DNA of 64,000 nt, taken from contig JAHRWA010000063.1 in assembly GCA_019090455.1 (NCBI GenBank), positions 1 to 64,000 of the forward strand. The letters are read 5' to 3'. The notes beneath the pieces are model-generated. The model had not been told where the DNA came from. It did no database searches and saw only the letters and a list, made by a program, of their open reading frames with translations. Of this stretch, positions 8,872 to 19,132 are shown one piece after another. The translations under genes were made by a program, and so were the position numbers. The stretch's first letter is position 1. Every line of letters begins with the position of its first letter. Source of the DNA: Pseudomonadales bacterium (lineage in GTDB: Bacteria; Pseudomonadota; Gammaproteobacteria; Pseudomonadales; DC-out160).

Positions 8872-11523
8872 ATGAATTCTCCTAAATATTCCATCGTCGG
8901 GATGGGCGCTTGTGCCGGAGCAGCGGAAGGCTTGGATAGATTAGATCAACTGATCTTTGACAGCTCCCAGGCTTTTTCTTGTCGTACAGTGAACGGCGTT
9001 GATTTGTTTGGTGGGTTTTTAGCTGCTGATTCAGCGAAAGATAAATCGGGCTTAACGCTGTTGGAGAGAGTTGTTAAAGAGGCTGTTGATGACGCGAATA
9101 TGGGCACTATTACGGGTGAAATCTCGGGGGCCAGTATGGATTCAGTCGCGAGTTTGTCACTGAATGATTGCGGCTTGATTCTCGTGTCCGATGATGTCCG
9201 TCTACATGACAGTTCTTTTTTATCAGACAGCACTGTTTTGAAAGAGTGTAAGTCTATTCTTCAGGTTTCTAGTTTCGCGGAGGCGCTGCGTACAACAGAA
9301 AAATTCCAAGATCAGTGCAATGGGTGCGCTGTTATCGTAGCTGCTGTGCATCTGATGGATGAGAAGTTATTGTCGTCGCATAATGTCCTTCAACAGGAGC
9401 CTCGATTGGTAGAACAAGAAACACCTTCGTTAGTTTTTGATGCTTCTGACCCTATCGGTGTCTTGGGCGAAGGTGCTGCGGCCATGGTTTTAGTTAGGCA
9501 TTCCAGTACCCTTGAGATTAACAGTACCCATGAGATTAACAGTAACGATGAGGATTCCAATAGCGAGGAGTCGGTTCAATTTAGAGCGCCACGCCATTAC
9601 TCGACGATAGAGGCGTTTGCTGATGTGCAGAATTCAAATATCGATCAGTCTCAAATTAACAACACCCTCCAACAAGCTCTATCTCTGACGGGTATAGCAG
9701 CTGCTGATGTTTCTTATCTAGAGGTGACCGCGGCGGGTGATACGACTGTAGATGATGCAGAATTACAGGCAATCTTGTCTATTTACGGTGAAGCCCAAAC
9801 TGAGAACAACGTTGGAAAAAGAGAGCTGAAGAGTGTGATGGGTAGTGCCACCACGACTTTTGGTTATGCTAATTGTGTATCGAGTTTGTTGTCCGTCATA
9901 AAAACTAGCCTCTGTTTGTACCATCGATATCTGCCGGGTACACCGGGATGGACCGGCCCAAAAGATACGGACAGCTGGAGTGAAAGCAGTGTCTATGTTC
10001 CCAATGACTCACGGAGTTGGTTTGTGGAACATGAGGCTCCCCAGCGAAATGCCGCAGTCAGTTTAGTTGAAGGAGATCGATATTCTCATATTATTCTTTC
10101 CGATCAATCGGCTCCGATACAACGACCTAATCAATACCTAGCAGAGGTGTGTTGTTACGTATTTCCGATTGCGGGAGATACGGAATCTGAATTGGCGGAT
10201 AAGCTAGGTCGGTTGTTGGCTGATCTGGTGAGTCCTAATTTAAAAACCACGGCGCTACAATATTATCGTAATGCGGAACTGGAGGTAGAGAAAAGATATG
10301 CCGCTATTATTCTGGGTGATACGAGAGAGTCTTTAGAGAAAGAAGTCGCATCTATACAAAATGGACTTAGCAAAGCCTTTACTGAATTAGGAGAGATAAA
10401 AACACCCAAGGGAAGTTACTTCACTGCGAGTCCGTTGGGGCGAGACGGCGATGTTGCGTTTATGTACCCTGGAGTTGGTAGCTCCTATGTAGGGCTAGGG
10501 CAAAAGATATTTCACTTGTTTCCGTCGGTGTACGAAACGGCGGTGACCATGACATCTAGCTTGGGTCGAGTACTCAAAGAAGACCGTCTCTATCCCCGAA
10601 GTCAACATCAATTAAGTTTTAAAGAAAAACGACAAATAGATGTGGATCTTCACAGCGACTTAGATTCCATTGGCGAAACCGATACCGCTTTCTCAGTGGT
10701 TTGCACAAAAGTGATGATGAATGTATTTGGCGTGACCCCCACTGCTGCCTTTGGATACAGTATGGGAGAAGCGAGTATGATGAGTGCATTGAGTATTTGG
10801 ACTAACCCTGCGGAAGTCGGGGACCGAATTACACACTCACCGATTTTTAAGAACAAGTTATACGGTGAATTAAGCTCGTTAAAGGAATTCTGGGGACTAC
10901 CTCAAAGTACCGATAGCACCACTTTGTGGAATACCCTCACGATGAAAGCCTCAGCGGAAGACGCATTAAAGGCCATAGGCGATGAGAAACAGGTTTATCT
11001 CGCGCTGATCAATACGCCTGAAAATGTAGTGATTACTGGTGAAAGAAAAGCCTGTGAACGGGTAGTGGAAAGGCTTGGATGCAGAGCTATTTCTATGGGT
11101 TTTGTCCCCGCGATTCACAGTCCGCCGACTCGCACTGAATATGAGGGAATAGTGAATCTCTATACTCAGCCTTTGGTTGAGAATCAGTTGGACGTTAAAT
11201 TATATTCCACTTCTTGTTATCTTCCTGTTCCCCATCGTAGCAATGCCATAGCACATGCCATAGCCAAGTGTTTTTGCGATCCTGTTGATTTCCCTCGTAT
11301 CGTTAATAAGGCTTACGATGAAGGTGCGAGAATATTTGTCGAAGCCGGTGCAGGACGATCTTGTTGTACTTGGATAGATAAAATATTAAAGAATAAAGAA
11401 CATGTGGTCGTGCCGCTGAATGCCAAAGGGACTGATGATCATTTAACATTTACTCGAGCTATTGCCAAACTCTATTGTCATCGCGTCGAAGTTGATTTGG
11501 CTCCTTTTTATAATGTTCACTAG
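8872..11523 (+). CDS. pfaB: PUFA synthase subunit PfaB (inactive KS/CLF-like region plus acyltransferase)
   Basis: PfaB of about 883 residues. The N-terminal half is a degenerate ketosynthase-like region with no DAACASS cysteine motif. It keeps KS-fold signatures such as VLGEGAAAMVLV and the SVMGSATTTFGYANCVSSLL stretch that replaces GSVKxxxGH. It carries a low-complexity insert rich in Asn, Ser and Glu (about residues 222-240). The C-terminal half is an acyltransferase with nucleophile Ser630 in GYSMGE. PfaB's acyltransferase is thought to influence the PUFA product profile (EPA or DHA). The whole protein parallels the CLF-AT part of PfaC in this window, down to WTGPKD versus WSGPKD and YFTASPLG versus YFTAKPLG. 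I chose ATG 8872 with TAAGG 5 nt upstream; TTG 8845 would add nine residues. Confidence 0.9.
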   Translation: MNSPKYSIVGMGACAGAAEGLDRLDQLIFDSSQAFSCRTVNGVDLFGGFLAADSAKDKSGLTLLERVVKEAVDDANMGTITGEISGASMDSVASLSLNDCGLILVSDDVRLHDSSFLSDSTVLKECKSILQVSSFAEALRTTEKFQDQCNGCAVIVAAVHLMDEKLLSSHNVLQQEPRLVEQETPSLVFDASDPIGVLGEGAAAMVLVRHSSTLEINSTHEINSNDEDSNSEESVQFRAPRHYSTIEAFADVQNSNIDQSQINNTLQQALSLTGIAAADVSYLEVTAAGDTTVDDAELQAILSIYGEAQTENNVGKRELKSVMGSATTTFGYANCVSSLLSVIKTSLCLYHRYLPGTPGWTGPKDTDSWSESSVYVPNDSRSWFVEHEAPQRNAAVSLVEGDRYSHIILSDQSAPIQRPNQYLAEVCCYVFPIAGDTESELADKLGRLLADLVSPNLKTTALQYYRNAELEVEKRYAAIILGDTRESLEKEVASIQNGLSKAFTELGEIKTPKGSYFTASPLGRDGDVAFMYPGVGSSYVGLGQKIFHLFPSVYETAVTMTSSLGRVLKEDRLYPRSQHQLSFKEKRQIDVDLHSDLDSIGETDTAFSVVCTKVMMNVFGVTPTAAFGYSMGEASMMSALSIWTNPAEVGDRITHSPIFKNKLYGELSSLKEFWGLPQSTDSTTLWNTLTMKASAEDALKAIGDEKQVYLALINTPENVVITGERKACERVVERLGCRAISMGFVPAIHSPPTRTEYEGIVNLYTQPLVENQLDVKLYSTSCYLPVPHRSNAIAHAIAKCFCDPVDFPRIVNKAYDEGARIFVEAGAGRSCCTWIDKILKNKEHVVVPLNAKGTDDHLTFTRAIAKLYCHRVEVDLAPFYNVH

Positions 11524-11591
11524 AAAATGTTCATTAGAATATTTTCACTAGCAGATGTTCAATAAAGCTTGTTCAACAAATTAAGAATTCA

Positions 11592-11619
11592 ATTCTCAAT
11601 AGTTTCAATAGTTGAGAAT
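11592..11619 (+). repeat. 8-bp inverted repeat in the pfaB-pfaC gap
   Basis: ATTCTCAA and TTGAGAAT flank a 12-nt loop in the 157-nt intergenic region. The same gap has imperfect repeats of TTCACTAG/TTCATTAG (11513-11555). No T tract follows. It may affect expression between pfaB and pfaC, with no direct support beyond the symmetry. Confidence 0.4.
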
Positions 11620-11680
11620 GAGCAGTACAAAACACAAATCTGAATAACACTGACTAAATATTTTTAAGGTATCAAAGAGA

Positions 11681-14600
11681 ATGAGTAAAATTGCCGTCAT
11701 AGGGATGTCCAGTTTATTTCCGGGTTCAAGTACGAATGAAGTATTTTGGCAGAACCTGATAGATAAGAAGGATTGTCGATCAGAAGCCACCGAGAAAGAA
11801 ATGAGTGGTGATCCCAATGCATTTTACGCTAGCGCTAAAGGTGTTGATGACCGCTATTACTGTATGAACGGCGGCTACGTTCATGAATTCGAGATGGATG
11901 GGGAGGGGATTAATCTGCCAGCGGAACAGCTTGATGCGCTGGATGATATGTTTAAGTGGTCTCTGTATGCGGCACGAGAGGCGTTGAAAGATAGCGGCTA
12001 CATTAATAATGATGCAGTGTTAGAACGCTGTGGTGTGATTTTGGGTAACTTGTCTTTTCCAACGAAATCATCGAATCAGATATTTTTACCTATTTATCAT
12101 CGCGCTTTAAATGACGCAGTTGCTAAATTATTAGATGACGATCAATTCGTTTTACCGCGATATGCTGAAAGCCAAGCCGTATTGCCTCACAACGGATTAA
12201 TTTCTGGCTACCCTGCTGCCTTAATAGCGCAAGCGCTCAATTTGAAAGGCTCCAACTTTGCTTTGGATGCCGCTTGTGCCTCTTCACTTTATTCCACCAA
12301 GTTGGCCTGTGACTACCTCACTTCTGGACGCGCCGATATCATGTTGGCAGGAGCGATCAGTGGTGCAGATCCCTTGTTTGTCAATATGGGCTTTTCAATA
12401 TTTCAAGCGTATCCGGAAAACGGAATTAGTGCGCCACTAGATACTCGCTCTGAAGGGCTCTTTGCCGGAGAAGGGGGCGGAATGTTGGTGTTGAAACGTT
12501 ATGACGATGCGGTAAGAGATGGCGATAATATTTATGCAAAAATTGAGGGTGGCGGATTATCAAATGATGGAAAAGGGCAATTCGTTTTAAGTCCGAATAC
12601 AAAAGGTCAAGTGTTGGCGTACGAGCGCGCGTATAATGAAGCCAATTTGTCTCCCAGTGATGTAGATTATATTGAGTGCCACGCAACGGGAACACCCTTA
12701 GGCGATAAAGTAGAACTCACATCAATGGAGACCTTTTTTGGAAAAGGCGATCGTGTTCCTTATATCGGTTCGGTTAAGTCTAACTTAGGCCACCTATTAA
12801 CAGCGGCTGGTATGCCAGGAATGATCAAAGTCATACTGGGTATGCAAAAAGGCGTCATTCCAGCAACCATCAACATAGAGCAAGCTCAGCAATCTCCTAA
12901 TCAATTATTCGACGCAGATAAAATTGTTTCCGATGCAATGGAGTGGCCTAGCAATCGTGGTGATGAGCCGAAGCGTGCGGGAGTTAGTGTTTTCGGTTTC
13001 GGTGGTGCGAATGCACATTTGATTTTTGAGGAGCAGAAAGAAGGGACTGCGCAAACAGAAAGTGCTACCCCCTCAAAAACATCCGTTGCACCTGAAGCGA
13101 TCTCCATTGTGGGTATGGACGCTTATTTTGGTGGCTGCGATAGCTTAGAAGCTTTTGACGAGACCCTATATCAAGGGCGGCAACACTTTAGACCATTACC
13201 AACCGATAGGTGGAAGGGATTAGATCAAGATCCAGCGGTATTAGATTCGTTAAAGTCTATTCCTGAGGGTGCCTATATCGATCAGTTTGATTTAGATTTT
13301 CTTCGCTTCAAAATCCCCCCAAATGAAGATGACCGACTTATTCCACAGCAGTTGTTACTTTTAAAAGTCGCAGATCGAGCGCTACAAGATGCGAAGATCG
13401 AGCCTGGTTCGAATGTGGCGGTACTGGTGGCCATGGGGACAGAGCTAGAGCTTCATCAATTTCGAGGCCGAGTAAATTTACAGGCGCAATTTCCAGAAGC
13501 TTGGGATAACGCAACATCCACTTTGAGTGAAGAAAATAAAAAGGCCGTAGAAGATATCACTAAGGGTAGCTTGCACGGATTGGCCAAGTTAAACCAATAT
13601 ACCAGCTCTATTGGTAATATCATGGCCTCTCGAGTGTCATCACTTTGGGATTTTTCAGGTCCGGCATTTACGGTGTCAGCGGAAGAGAATTCAGTCTTTC
13701 GAGCGATTGAGATTGCGCAATTATTATTTGAAACTTCGGACGTCGAGGCCGTGGTGGTGGGTGCTATCGATTTGGCGGGCAGTATCGAAAACGTCTTATT
13801 ACGTAATTCGTTTGGTCCTGTTGGGAATGGTAAAGTCTCCCTAAGTCTTGAAAAAGACGTTAATGGCTGGGTGGTGGGAGAAGGCGCTGGCGCTATAGTC
13901 TTACGTCGAAGTGCTGATGCGAAAGCGGATGAAAGTCCGATTTACGCCAATATCGACGCGATCGGATTCGAAATGGGCAGCGATGCCAATAGTTTGTCTA
14001 GCGCGGCTCAAAAGACCTTGGCTCAAGCGCAGGTGGATGCCAAACAGGTTGAGTATATTGAATTACACGGTTCTGGTTTTGCCGATCAAGACGCGGCTGA
14101 GCTAGGCGCAATGTTAAACGTTTATCGGGGGGAAGAGGGCGCAGAACCCCATTACGCACTCGGTAGTGTTAAAGCCACCGTAGGCCACACATTCAATGCA
14201 TCGGGTATGGCCAGTATTATTAAAACGGCGTTGTGTTTAAACAATCGTTATATACCCGCGACGCCACAGTGGAGTGGACCTAAAGATATCGGGATTGATT
14301 GGCAGAGCACAGGATTCTATGTACCGACGGAATCTAAAACCTGGTTGAAAAATAGTGAAGAAGGTGTACGAAGAGCGGCGATTAATGGTTTAGGGATGGA
14401 CGGAGCCAGTTGTCATCTGGTGTTGTCAGAATCGGAAATACATTCTCACCCAACTAATACCGCGTTATACAATCAATCACAAAAGCTGTTCCTCTTTAAT
14501 GGCAATAGTGGCGATGAGTTTAGAGTCCAACTATCAGAGCTGGAAAATCAACTTAATGAAGGATCTAGCTTAGAAAGTTTAGCAACAAGTCGTTTTCAAA

Positions 14601-17600
14601 AGGCCAGCGAAAATTCAACTATTAATTATGCTGTGGCATTGATAGCCTCTAGCCCTGATGAATTAAGAAATGAAATGTCATTGTTACTCACCAGTATCGA
14701 TAGCACCATTGCTAAAGGTTCCGAGTGGGCTTCACCGAATGGGAGTTATTTTACCGCTAAGCCTTTAGGTCCTACGGGGAAAGTGTCTTACGTTTATCCT
14801 GGTGCCTTTAACTCTTATTCCGGGTTGGGTAAAGATCTTTACTACTTGCTGCCTGAGCTACACCCCTATGCGGATCAACAATCAACACGTTTGGCCACTT
14901 TGATTGGGGATAAGATATTTTACCCTCGTAGTATGAATGCCATTGATAAAGATACTCGTCGTCGACATGATCGCTCATTGACGGACTACCCCATTAATAT
15001 GTTTGAAAATGGAATATCCCATGCCGTGACTTACACGGATATTATGCGGGATATATTCAAGGTCAATGCAGGAACGGCTTTTGGATATAGCATGGGAGAG
15101 GTTTCCATGATGTATGCCTTGGGTGTTTGGGGCAAGACCGATGGCATGAGTACTATCTTACGTACGACTCCGGTTTTCCAAACGCGATTGGCCGGACCCA
15201 TGGAGACGTTACGGGATGCTTGGAACTTACCGAAAGAGACTGTTGCCGATAATACATTTTGGTCTGGATTCACTGTGCAAACTTCAGCTGATGCAATGGG
15301 CGATGCACTGAAGGGTGAAGAGTTCGTAAAACTCATTTTAATCAACTCACCCAATGAAGTGGTCATTGCAGGAAAGCCGGAAGATTGCCAACGCGTATTG
15401 GATGCACTGGGTGTGAGTTATGTAGCGGCTGCACTGGGCGATGTGATTCATTGCGACTTAGTGCGAGCGGATTACGATGCTTTAGCGACGTTACACACTA
15501 TGCCTGTGTCTCAGCCGGAGAATATGAATTTCTTCACTGCGGTAGGGTACAAACCTTTGGCTATCAATAGTGATGGAATCGCGAATAACATTGCCGAGAT
15601 GTACTGCAATCATGTGGATTTCCCTAAGCTTGTTAATACGGTTTATGAATCAGGGAGTCGAATATTTTTGGAGTTAGGACCGAGAGATGCCTGCACTCGA
15701 AATATCGATAGCATCTTGGCCGATAAGGAGCATGTTTCTATTGCTGTTAATCGTAAGGGGTCGAGTGACTATAACTCTCTGGTACGAGCTTTAGCGAAGT
15801 TGGCAAGCCATCAAGTGGATATGGACCTTTCTCGTTTGTTCCGCCAGCCCGAAGAAGACAATAAGCCCAAACGAAAACTCATTAAAGAAGTGAAAATGGG
15901 TAGTGAACCATTACAACAAATAATTTTGACCGAAGAGAACATCAATCAGTTTAGATCTTCTCCGATGGCTGCATCGCCGGCTATGGTAGTTAAGCCGGTT
16001 ACTAAACCGACTGTTACTAAACCGATTGTTGATAAACCTACAGTTACTAAGCCTAACCTAACCAAAACTAAAAATACGCCAGCTAGTCCTGTCACCCAAT
16101 TGAGTCAACGAGTAGAAGAGATTAAACCCATGCCTACGTCTATCAAGAAAACAAGCAATACCAATGGGGATATTGCTAAACCAGCAGTTGCCAATACCGA
16201 AATGATTTCCGGGGAGATAGATTCAACGCAAATGGATTTATACCGACATAATATGTCGGGTATCAGCAGTGCCCATTCTTCATTTTTAGAATCACGAAGA
16301 AAGTCTATGGAATCCGTTGCAGAGTTAATTGCGTTACAAACTAGCGCCGCAGCAAAGGGATTGCTGACTTCAGATTCTGTTTCAGAAGTTGCCACTGCCC
16401 AGACTACGGCGTCGATTGCTGAGCCTGTTGTACCGAAGTCGATCGTTTCGAAACCAATTGTATCGAAACCAGTCATAACGCCTGTAATATCAAAACCCGC
16501 TGCGATTAAACCTGTTATTACTAAACCTGTTGTTGCCGCTCCCATAAAAACGGAACCGAAAGGAACCCTGGTAAGAGAAAAAGCGGAAGGTGTTATCTGG
16601 GATGAAGCTGACCTAGTGGAATTTGCTGAGGGTAAGATCGCTAATGTTTTCGGTGAAGACTTCGCGATTATCGATACCTATCCGCGCCGAGTTCGCTTGC
16701 CTACCACCGAGTATCTATTGGTGTCGCGCGTGACTAAACTGGATGCAACTCCTGGCAAGTATGAGCCCTGCTCACTGACCACAGAATATGATATTCCCTA
16801 TGATGCCTGGTATGCCGTTGATGGACAGATTCCGTGGGCGATTTCGGTTGAATCTGGGCAGTGCGATTTATTACTGATTAGTTATTTAGGTATCGATTTT
16901 GATAACAAGGGCGAGTACATGTATCGCCTCTTGGATTGCACGTTGACCTTTATGGATGATATCCCCGTAGAAGGCGAGACCCTGCGATATGACATTAAAA
17001 TAAACAATTACGCTAAAAACGGTAATAACCTTTTGTTCTTCTTTAGCTACGAATGCTTTGTTGGAGACAAAATGGTATTGAAGATGGACGGAGGAGCCGC
17101 TGGATTCTTCAATGATAAAGAACTAGAAGATGGTAAAGGCGTCATCGAGACGCTAGCTGAGAAAAAAATTAGAGAAGCGATACCGAAACAATCTTTCCAA
17201 CCGTTACTGACTTGTGAGAAAAACCAATACGATTACGACGATATGCTTGCATTGTGCCGCGGGGATCTTACCGCTTGCTTTGGCAACGACTATGATCAAG
17301 GCGGCTTGAACAGCGGCTTAGTTTATTCCGCGCCGAAGATGCTTATGATCGAGCGCATAACCAAAGTCGACCGCAAAGGGGGTAGCTGGGGTCTGGGTTT
17401 GATTGAAGGGGAGAAGACGTTGCATCCTGATCATTGGTATTTCCCATGCCATTTTAAAGACGACCAAGTGATGGCCGGCTCGTTGATGTCAGACGGCTGT
17501 GGCCAATTGTTGCGGTTTTTCTCTTTCTACTTAGGATTACAGACTAAGACTAACAATGCCCGTTTTCAGCCGATCCCTAATTTGCCGCAGCAAGTTCGCT

Positions 17601-19054
17601 GTCGTGGCCAAGTGAGACCGCAGCACGGCACTTTGATTTATCGTATGGAAGTGACTGAAATTGGATTGGACCCCACGCCTTTTGCGAAAGCGAATGTGGA
17701 TATTCTTCTCAACGGTAAAATTGTGGTTGATTTTAAAAACCTAGGTCTCTACCTCAAAGAAGGGGAAGTGGTGGGGCTTGATCTAGATTCAGCTGTGTCT
17801 ACTTCACGACCTGAGAATGTGAAGATACCGGGGTTATACGACATGCGACCAGCACCGTTTAAGCCTTTCCCTGGCAATTCACTAGATAGTAATTTTATAC
17901 CCGATACAGTCCCTTACACGGATTATCATTTTACTGAATTTGCCACCGGTAGAATCGCCAACTGTTTTGGTGAAGAATTCGCTTGTTACGATGGCCGTAC
18001 ACCACCGCGTACACCGAATGCAGATTTGCAGTTAACCACGCGAGTCATAGAAGTCATCGGTACTCGACATGACTTAAAAACGAAGGCCACTGTTGTCGCT
18101 GAATTTGATGTGCCAGGGGATGCCTGGTTTTACAAAGGTAATAGCATTGACTCCTTAATGCCTTATTCTATTTTGATGGAAATCGCATTACAGCCTTGCG
18201 GGTTTATTTCAGCCTGGGTGGGTACAACTTTGCAGTCTCCTGAAACAGATCTTTATTTCCGAAACTTGGATGGCTCAGGGGATTTACTGCGAGAGGTTGA
18301 TTTGCGCGGTAAGACCATCACTAATCGTTCCAGCGTGCTTTCCACTGTTTCTGCTGGTAATACGATTATTCAAAGTTTTGAATTTGATTTGAGTGTGGAT
18401 GGCGAAGATTTTTATAAGGGTACTGCTGTATTTGGATACTTTCTTGCCGACGCGTTAAAGCATCAATTAGGAATGGATAAAGGAGAGCTTAAAGGACCTT
18501 GGCATCAGGAGCAGGGTGTTGATTCCGCGCAGGTGATTTCTTTAGACATGAAAGCGCAGGATACACAGGAAAAACTGTATCAAGCGAAACTGGAAAAGCC
18601 CTACTATCACTTGGCCGGTCCCCAACTTGATTTTGTCGATACGATCGACATTGTGGAGAATCATGGCACTGGCGGTAAAGGCTTTGTTTACGCGGAAAAA
18701 ACCATAGTGAAAGATGACTGGTTTTTTCCTTGTCACTTTCATCAAGATCCTGTTATGCCCGGATCTTTGGGTGTGGAGGCAATGATGCAATGTTTGCAGG
18801 TGTTCACCTTGCAGCAAGATTTAGGGAGCCACTTGAAGAACCCCAGATTCGATCAAGTCGTGGATAAGATCAGTTGGAAGTATCGTGGGCAGATTATTCC
18901 AGCTAACAAAATGATGACTTTGGATTTACACATTACCGACGTAATCAAAACTGAAGATAGCGTACAGGTGGTTGCCACTGGGAATCTGTATAAAGATGGG
19001 TTGCGAATATATGAAGTAGCGGATTTGACCTTGCGTCTAGTGGAAGCAGAATAA
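11681..19054 (+). CDS. pfaC: PUFA synthase subunit PfaC (KS-CLF-AT-DH-DH)
   Basis: Giant subunit of 2,457 residues. Order: active ketosynthase (about 1-465; Cys199 in DAACASS; ECHATGT; GSVKSNLGH); chain-length-factor-like KS (about 475-925) in which the Cys position is Glu669 in SAEENS; acyltransferase (about 1020-1400; Ser1137 in GYSMGE); a long Lys/Pro/Thr/Val-rich linker (about 1425-1625); and four hot-dog repeats forming two FabA-like dehydratase units, with His1924 in CHFKDDQVMAGS and His2352 in CHFHQDPVMPGS. These dehydratase/isomerase domains create the cis double bonds. Gammaproteobacterial PfaC proteins known to me are about 2,000 residues (KS-CLF-DH-DH) without an internal AT. The roughly 450 extra residues match that domain, an arrangement more like the KS-CLF-AT order of thraustochytrid synthases. 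Start ATG is preceded by AAGAGA. Confidence 0.93.
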   Translation: MSKIAVIGMSSLFPGSSTNEVFWQNLIDKKDCRSEATEKEMSGDPNAFYASAKGVDDRYYCMNGGYVHEFEMDGEGINLPAEQLDALDDMFKWSLYAAREALKDSGYINNDAVLERCGVILGNLSFPTKSSNQIFLPIYHRALNDAVAKLLDDDQFVLPRYAESQAVLPHNGLISGYPAALIAQALNLKGSNFALDAACASSLYSTKLACDYLTSGRADIMLAGAISGADPLFVNMGFSIFQAYPENGISAPLDTRSEGLFAGEGGGMLVLKRYDDAVRDGDNIYAKIEGGGLSNDGKGQFVLSPNTKGQVLAYERAYNEANLSPSDVDYIECHATGTPLGDKVELTSMETFFGKGDRVPYIGSVKSNLGHLLTAAGMPGMIKVILGMQKGVIPATINIEQAQQSPNQLFDADKIVSDAMEWPSNRGDEPKRAGVSVFGFGGANAHLIFEEQKEGTAQTESATPSKTSVAPEAISIVGMDAYFGGCDSLEAFDETLYQGRQHFRPLPTDRWKGLDQDPAVLDSLKSIPEGAYIDQFDLDFLRFKIPPNEDDRLIPQQLLLLKVADRALQDAKIEPGSNVAVLVAMGTELELHQFRGRVNLQAQFPEAWDNATSTLSEENKKAVEDITKGSLHGLAKLNQYTSSIGNIMASRVSSLWDFSGPAFTVSAEENSVFRAIEIAQLLFETSDVEAVVVGAIDLAGSIENVLLRNSFGPVGNGKVSLSLEKDVNGWVVGEGAGAIVLRRSADAKADESPIYANIDAIGFEMGSDANSLSSAAQKTLAQAQVDAKQVEYIELHGSGFADQDAAELGAMLNVYRGEEGAEPHYALGSVKATVGHTFNASGMASIIKTALCLNNRYIPATPQWSGPKDIGIDWQSTGFYVPTESKTWLKNSEEGVRRAAINGLGMDGASCHLVLSESEIHSHPTNTALYNQSQKLFLFNGNSGDEFRVQLSELENQLNEGSSLESLATSRFQKASENSTINYAVALIASSPDELRNEMSLLLTSIDSTIAKGSEWASPNGSYFTAKPLGPTGKVSYVYPGAFNSYSGLGKDLYYLLPELHPYADQQSTRLATLIGDKIFYPRSMNAIDKDTRRRHDRSLTDYPINMFENGISHAVTYTDIMRDIFKVNAGTAFGYSMGEVSMMYALGVWGKTDGMSTILRTTPVFQTRLAGPMETLRDAWNLPKETVADNTFWSGFTVQTSADAMGDALKGEEFVKLILINSPNEVVIAGKPEDCQRVLDALGVSYVAAALGDVIHCDLVRADYDALATLHTMPVSQPENMNFFTAVGYKPLAINSDGIANNIAEMYCNHVDFPKLVNTVYESGSRIFLELGPRDACTRNIDSILADKEHVSIAVNRKGSSDYNSLVRALAKLASHQVDMDLSRLFRQPEEDNKPKRKLIKEVKMGSEPLQQIILTEENINQFRSSPMAASPAMVVKPVTKPTVTKPIVDKPTVTKPNLTKTKNTPASPVTQLSQRVEEIKPMPTSIKKTSNTNGDIAKPAVANTEMISGEIDSTQMDLYRHNMSGISSAHSSFLESRRKSMESVAELIALQTSAAAKGLLTSDSVSEVATAQTTASIAEPVVPKSIVSKPIVSKPVITPVISKPAAIKPVITKPVVAAPIKTEPKGTLVREKAEGVIWDEADLVEFAEGKIANVFGEDFAIIDTYPRRVRLPTTEYLLVSRVTKLDATPGKYEPCSLTTEYDIPYDAWYAVDGQIPWAISVESGQCDLLLISYLGIDFDNKGEYMYRLLDCTLTFMDDIPVEGETLRYDIKINNYAKNGNNLLFFFSYECFVGDKMVLKMDGGAAGFFNDKELEDGKGVIETLAEKKIREAIPKQSFQPLLTCEKNQYDYDDMLALCRGDLTACFGNDYDQGGLNSGLVYSAPKMLMIERITKVDRKGGSWGLGLIEGEKTLHPDHWYFPCHFKDDQVMAGSLMSDGCGQLLRFFSFYLGLQTKTNNARFQPIPNLPQQVRCRGQVRPQHGTLIYRMEVTEIGLDPTPFAKANVDILLNGKIVVDFKNLGLYLKEGEVVGLDLDSAVSTSRPENVKIPGLYDMRPAPFKPFPGNSLDSNFIPDTVPYTDYHFTEFATGRIANCFGEEFACYDGRTPPRTPNADLQLTTRVIEVIGTRHDLKTKATVVAEFDVPGDAWFYKGNSIDSLMPYSILMEIALQPCGFISAWVGTTLQSPETDLYFRNLDGSGDLLREVDLRGKTITNRSSVLSTVSAGNTIIQSFEFDLSVDGEDFYKGTAVFGYFLADALKHQLGMDKGELKGPWHQEQGVDSAQVISLDMKAQDTQEKLYQAKLEKPYYHLAGPQLDFVDTIDIVENHGTGGKGFVYAEKTIVKDDWFFPCHFHQDPVMPGSLGVEAMMQCLQVFTLQQDLGSHLKNPRFDQVVDKISWKYRGQIIPANKMMTLDLHITDVIKTEDSVQVVATGNLYKDGLRIYEVADLTLRLVEAE

Positions 19055-19091
19055 TAAACAGATTAGTCCAACCATTTAATATGAACTCTTT

Positions 19092-19119
19092 ATTTAGAAC
19101 CCTTTATTTAGAACAATAG
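19092..19119 (+). repeat. Short tandem repeat before pfaD
   Basis: The unit CTTTATTTAGAAC occurs twice in tandem, one base apart, in the 78-nt pfaC-pfaD gap. It is probably a slippage product with no assigned role. Confidence 0.5.
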
Positions 19120-19132
19120 GAACTCAAAAACA

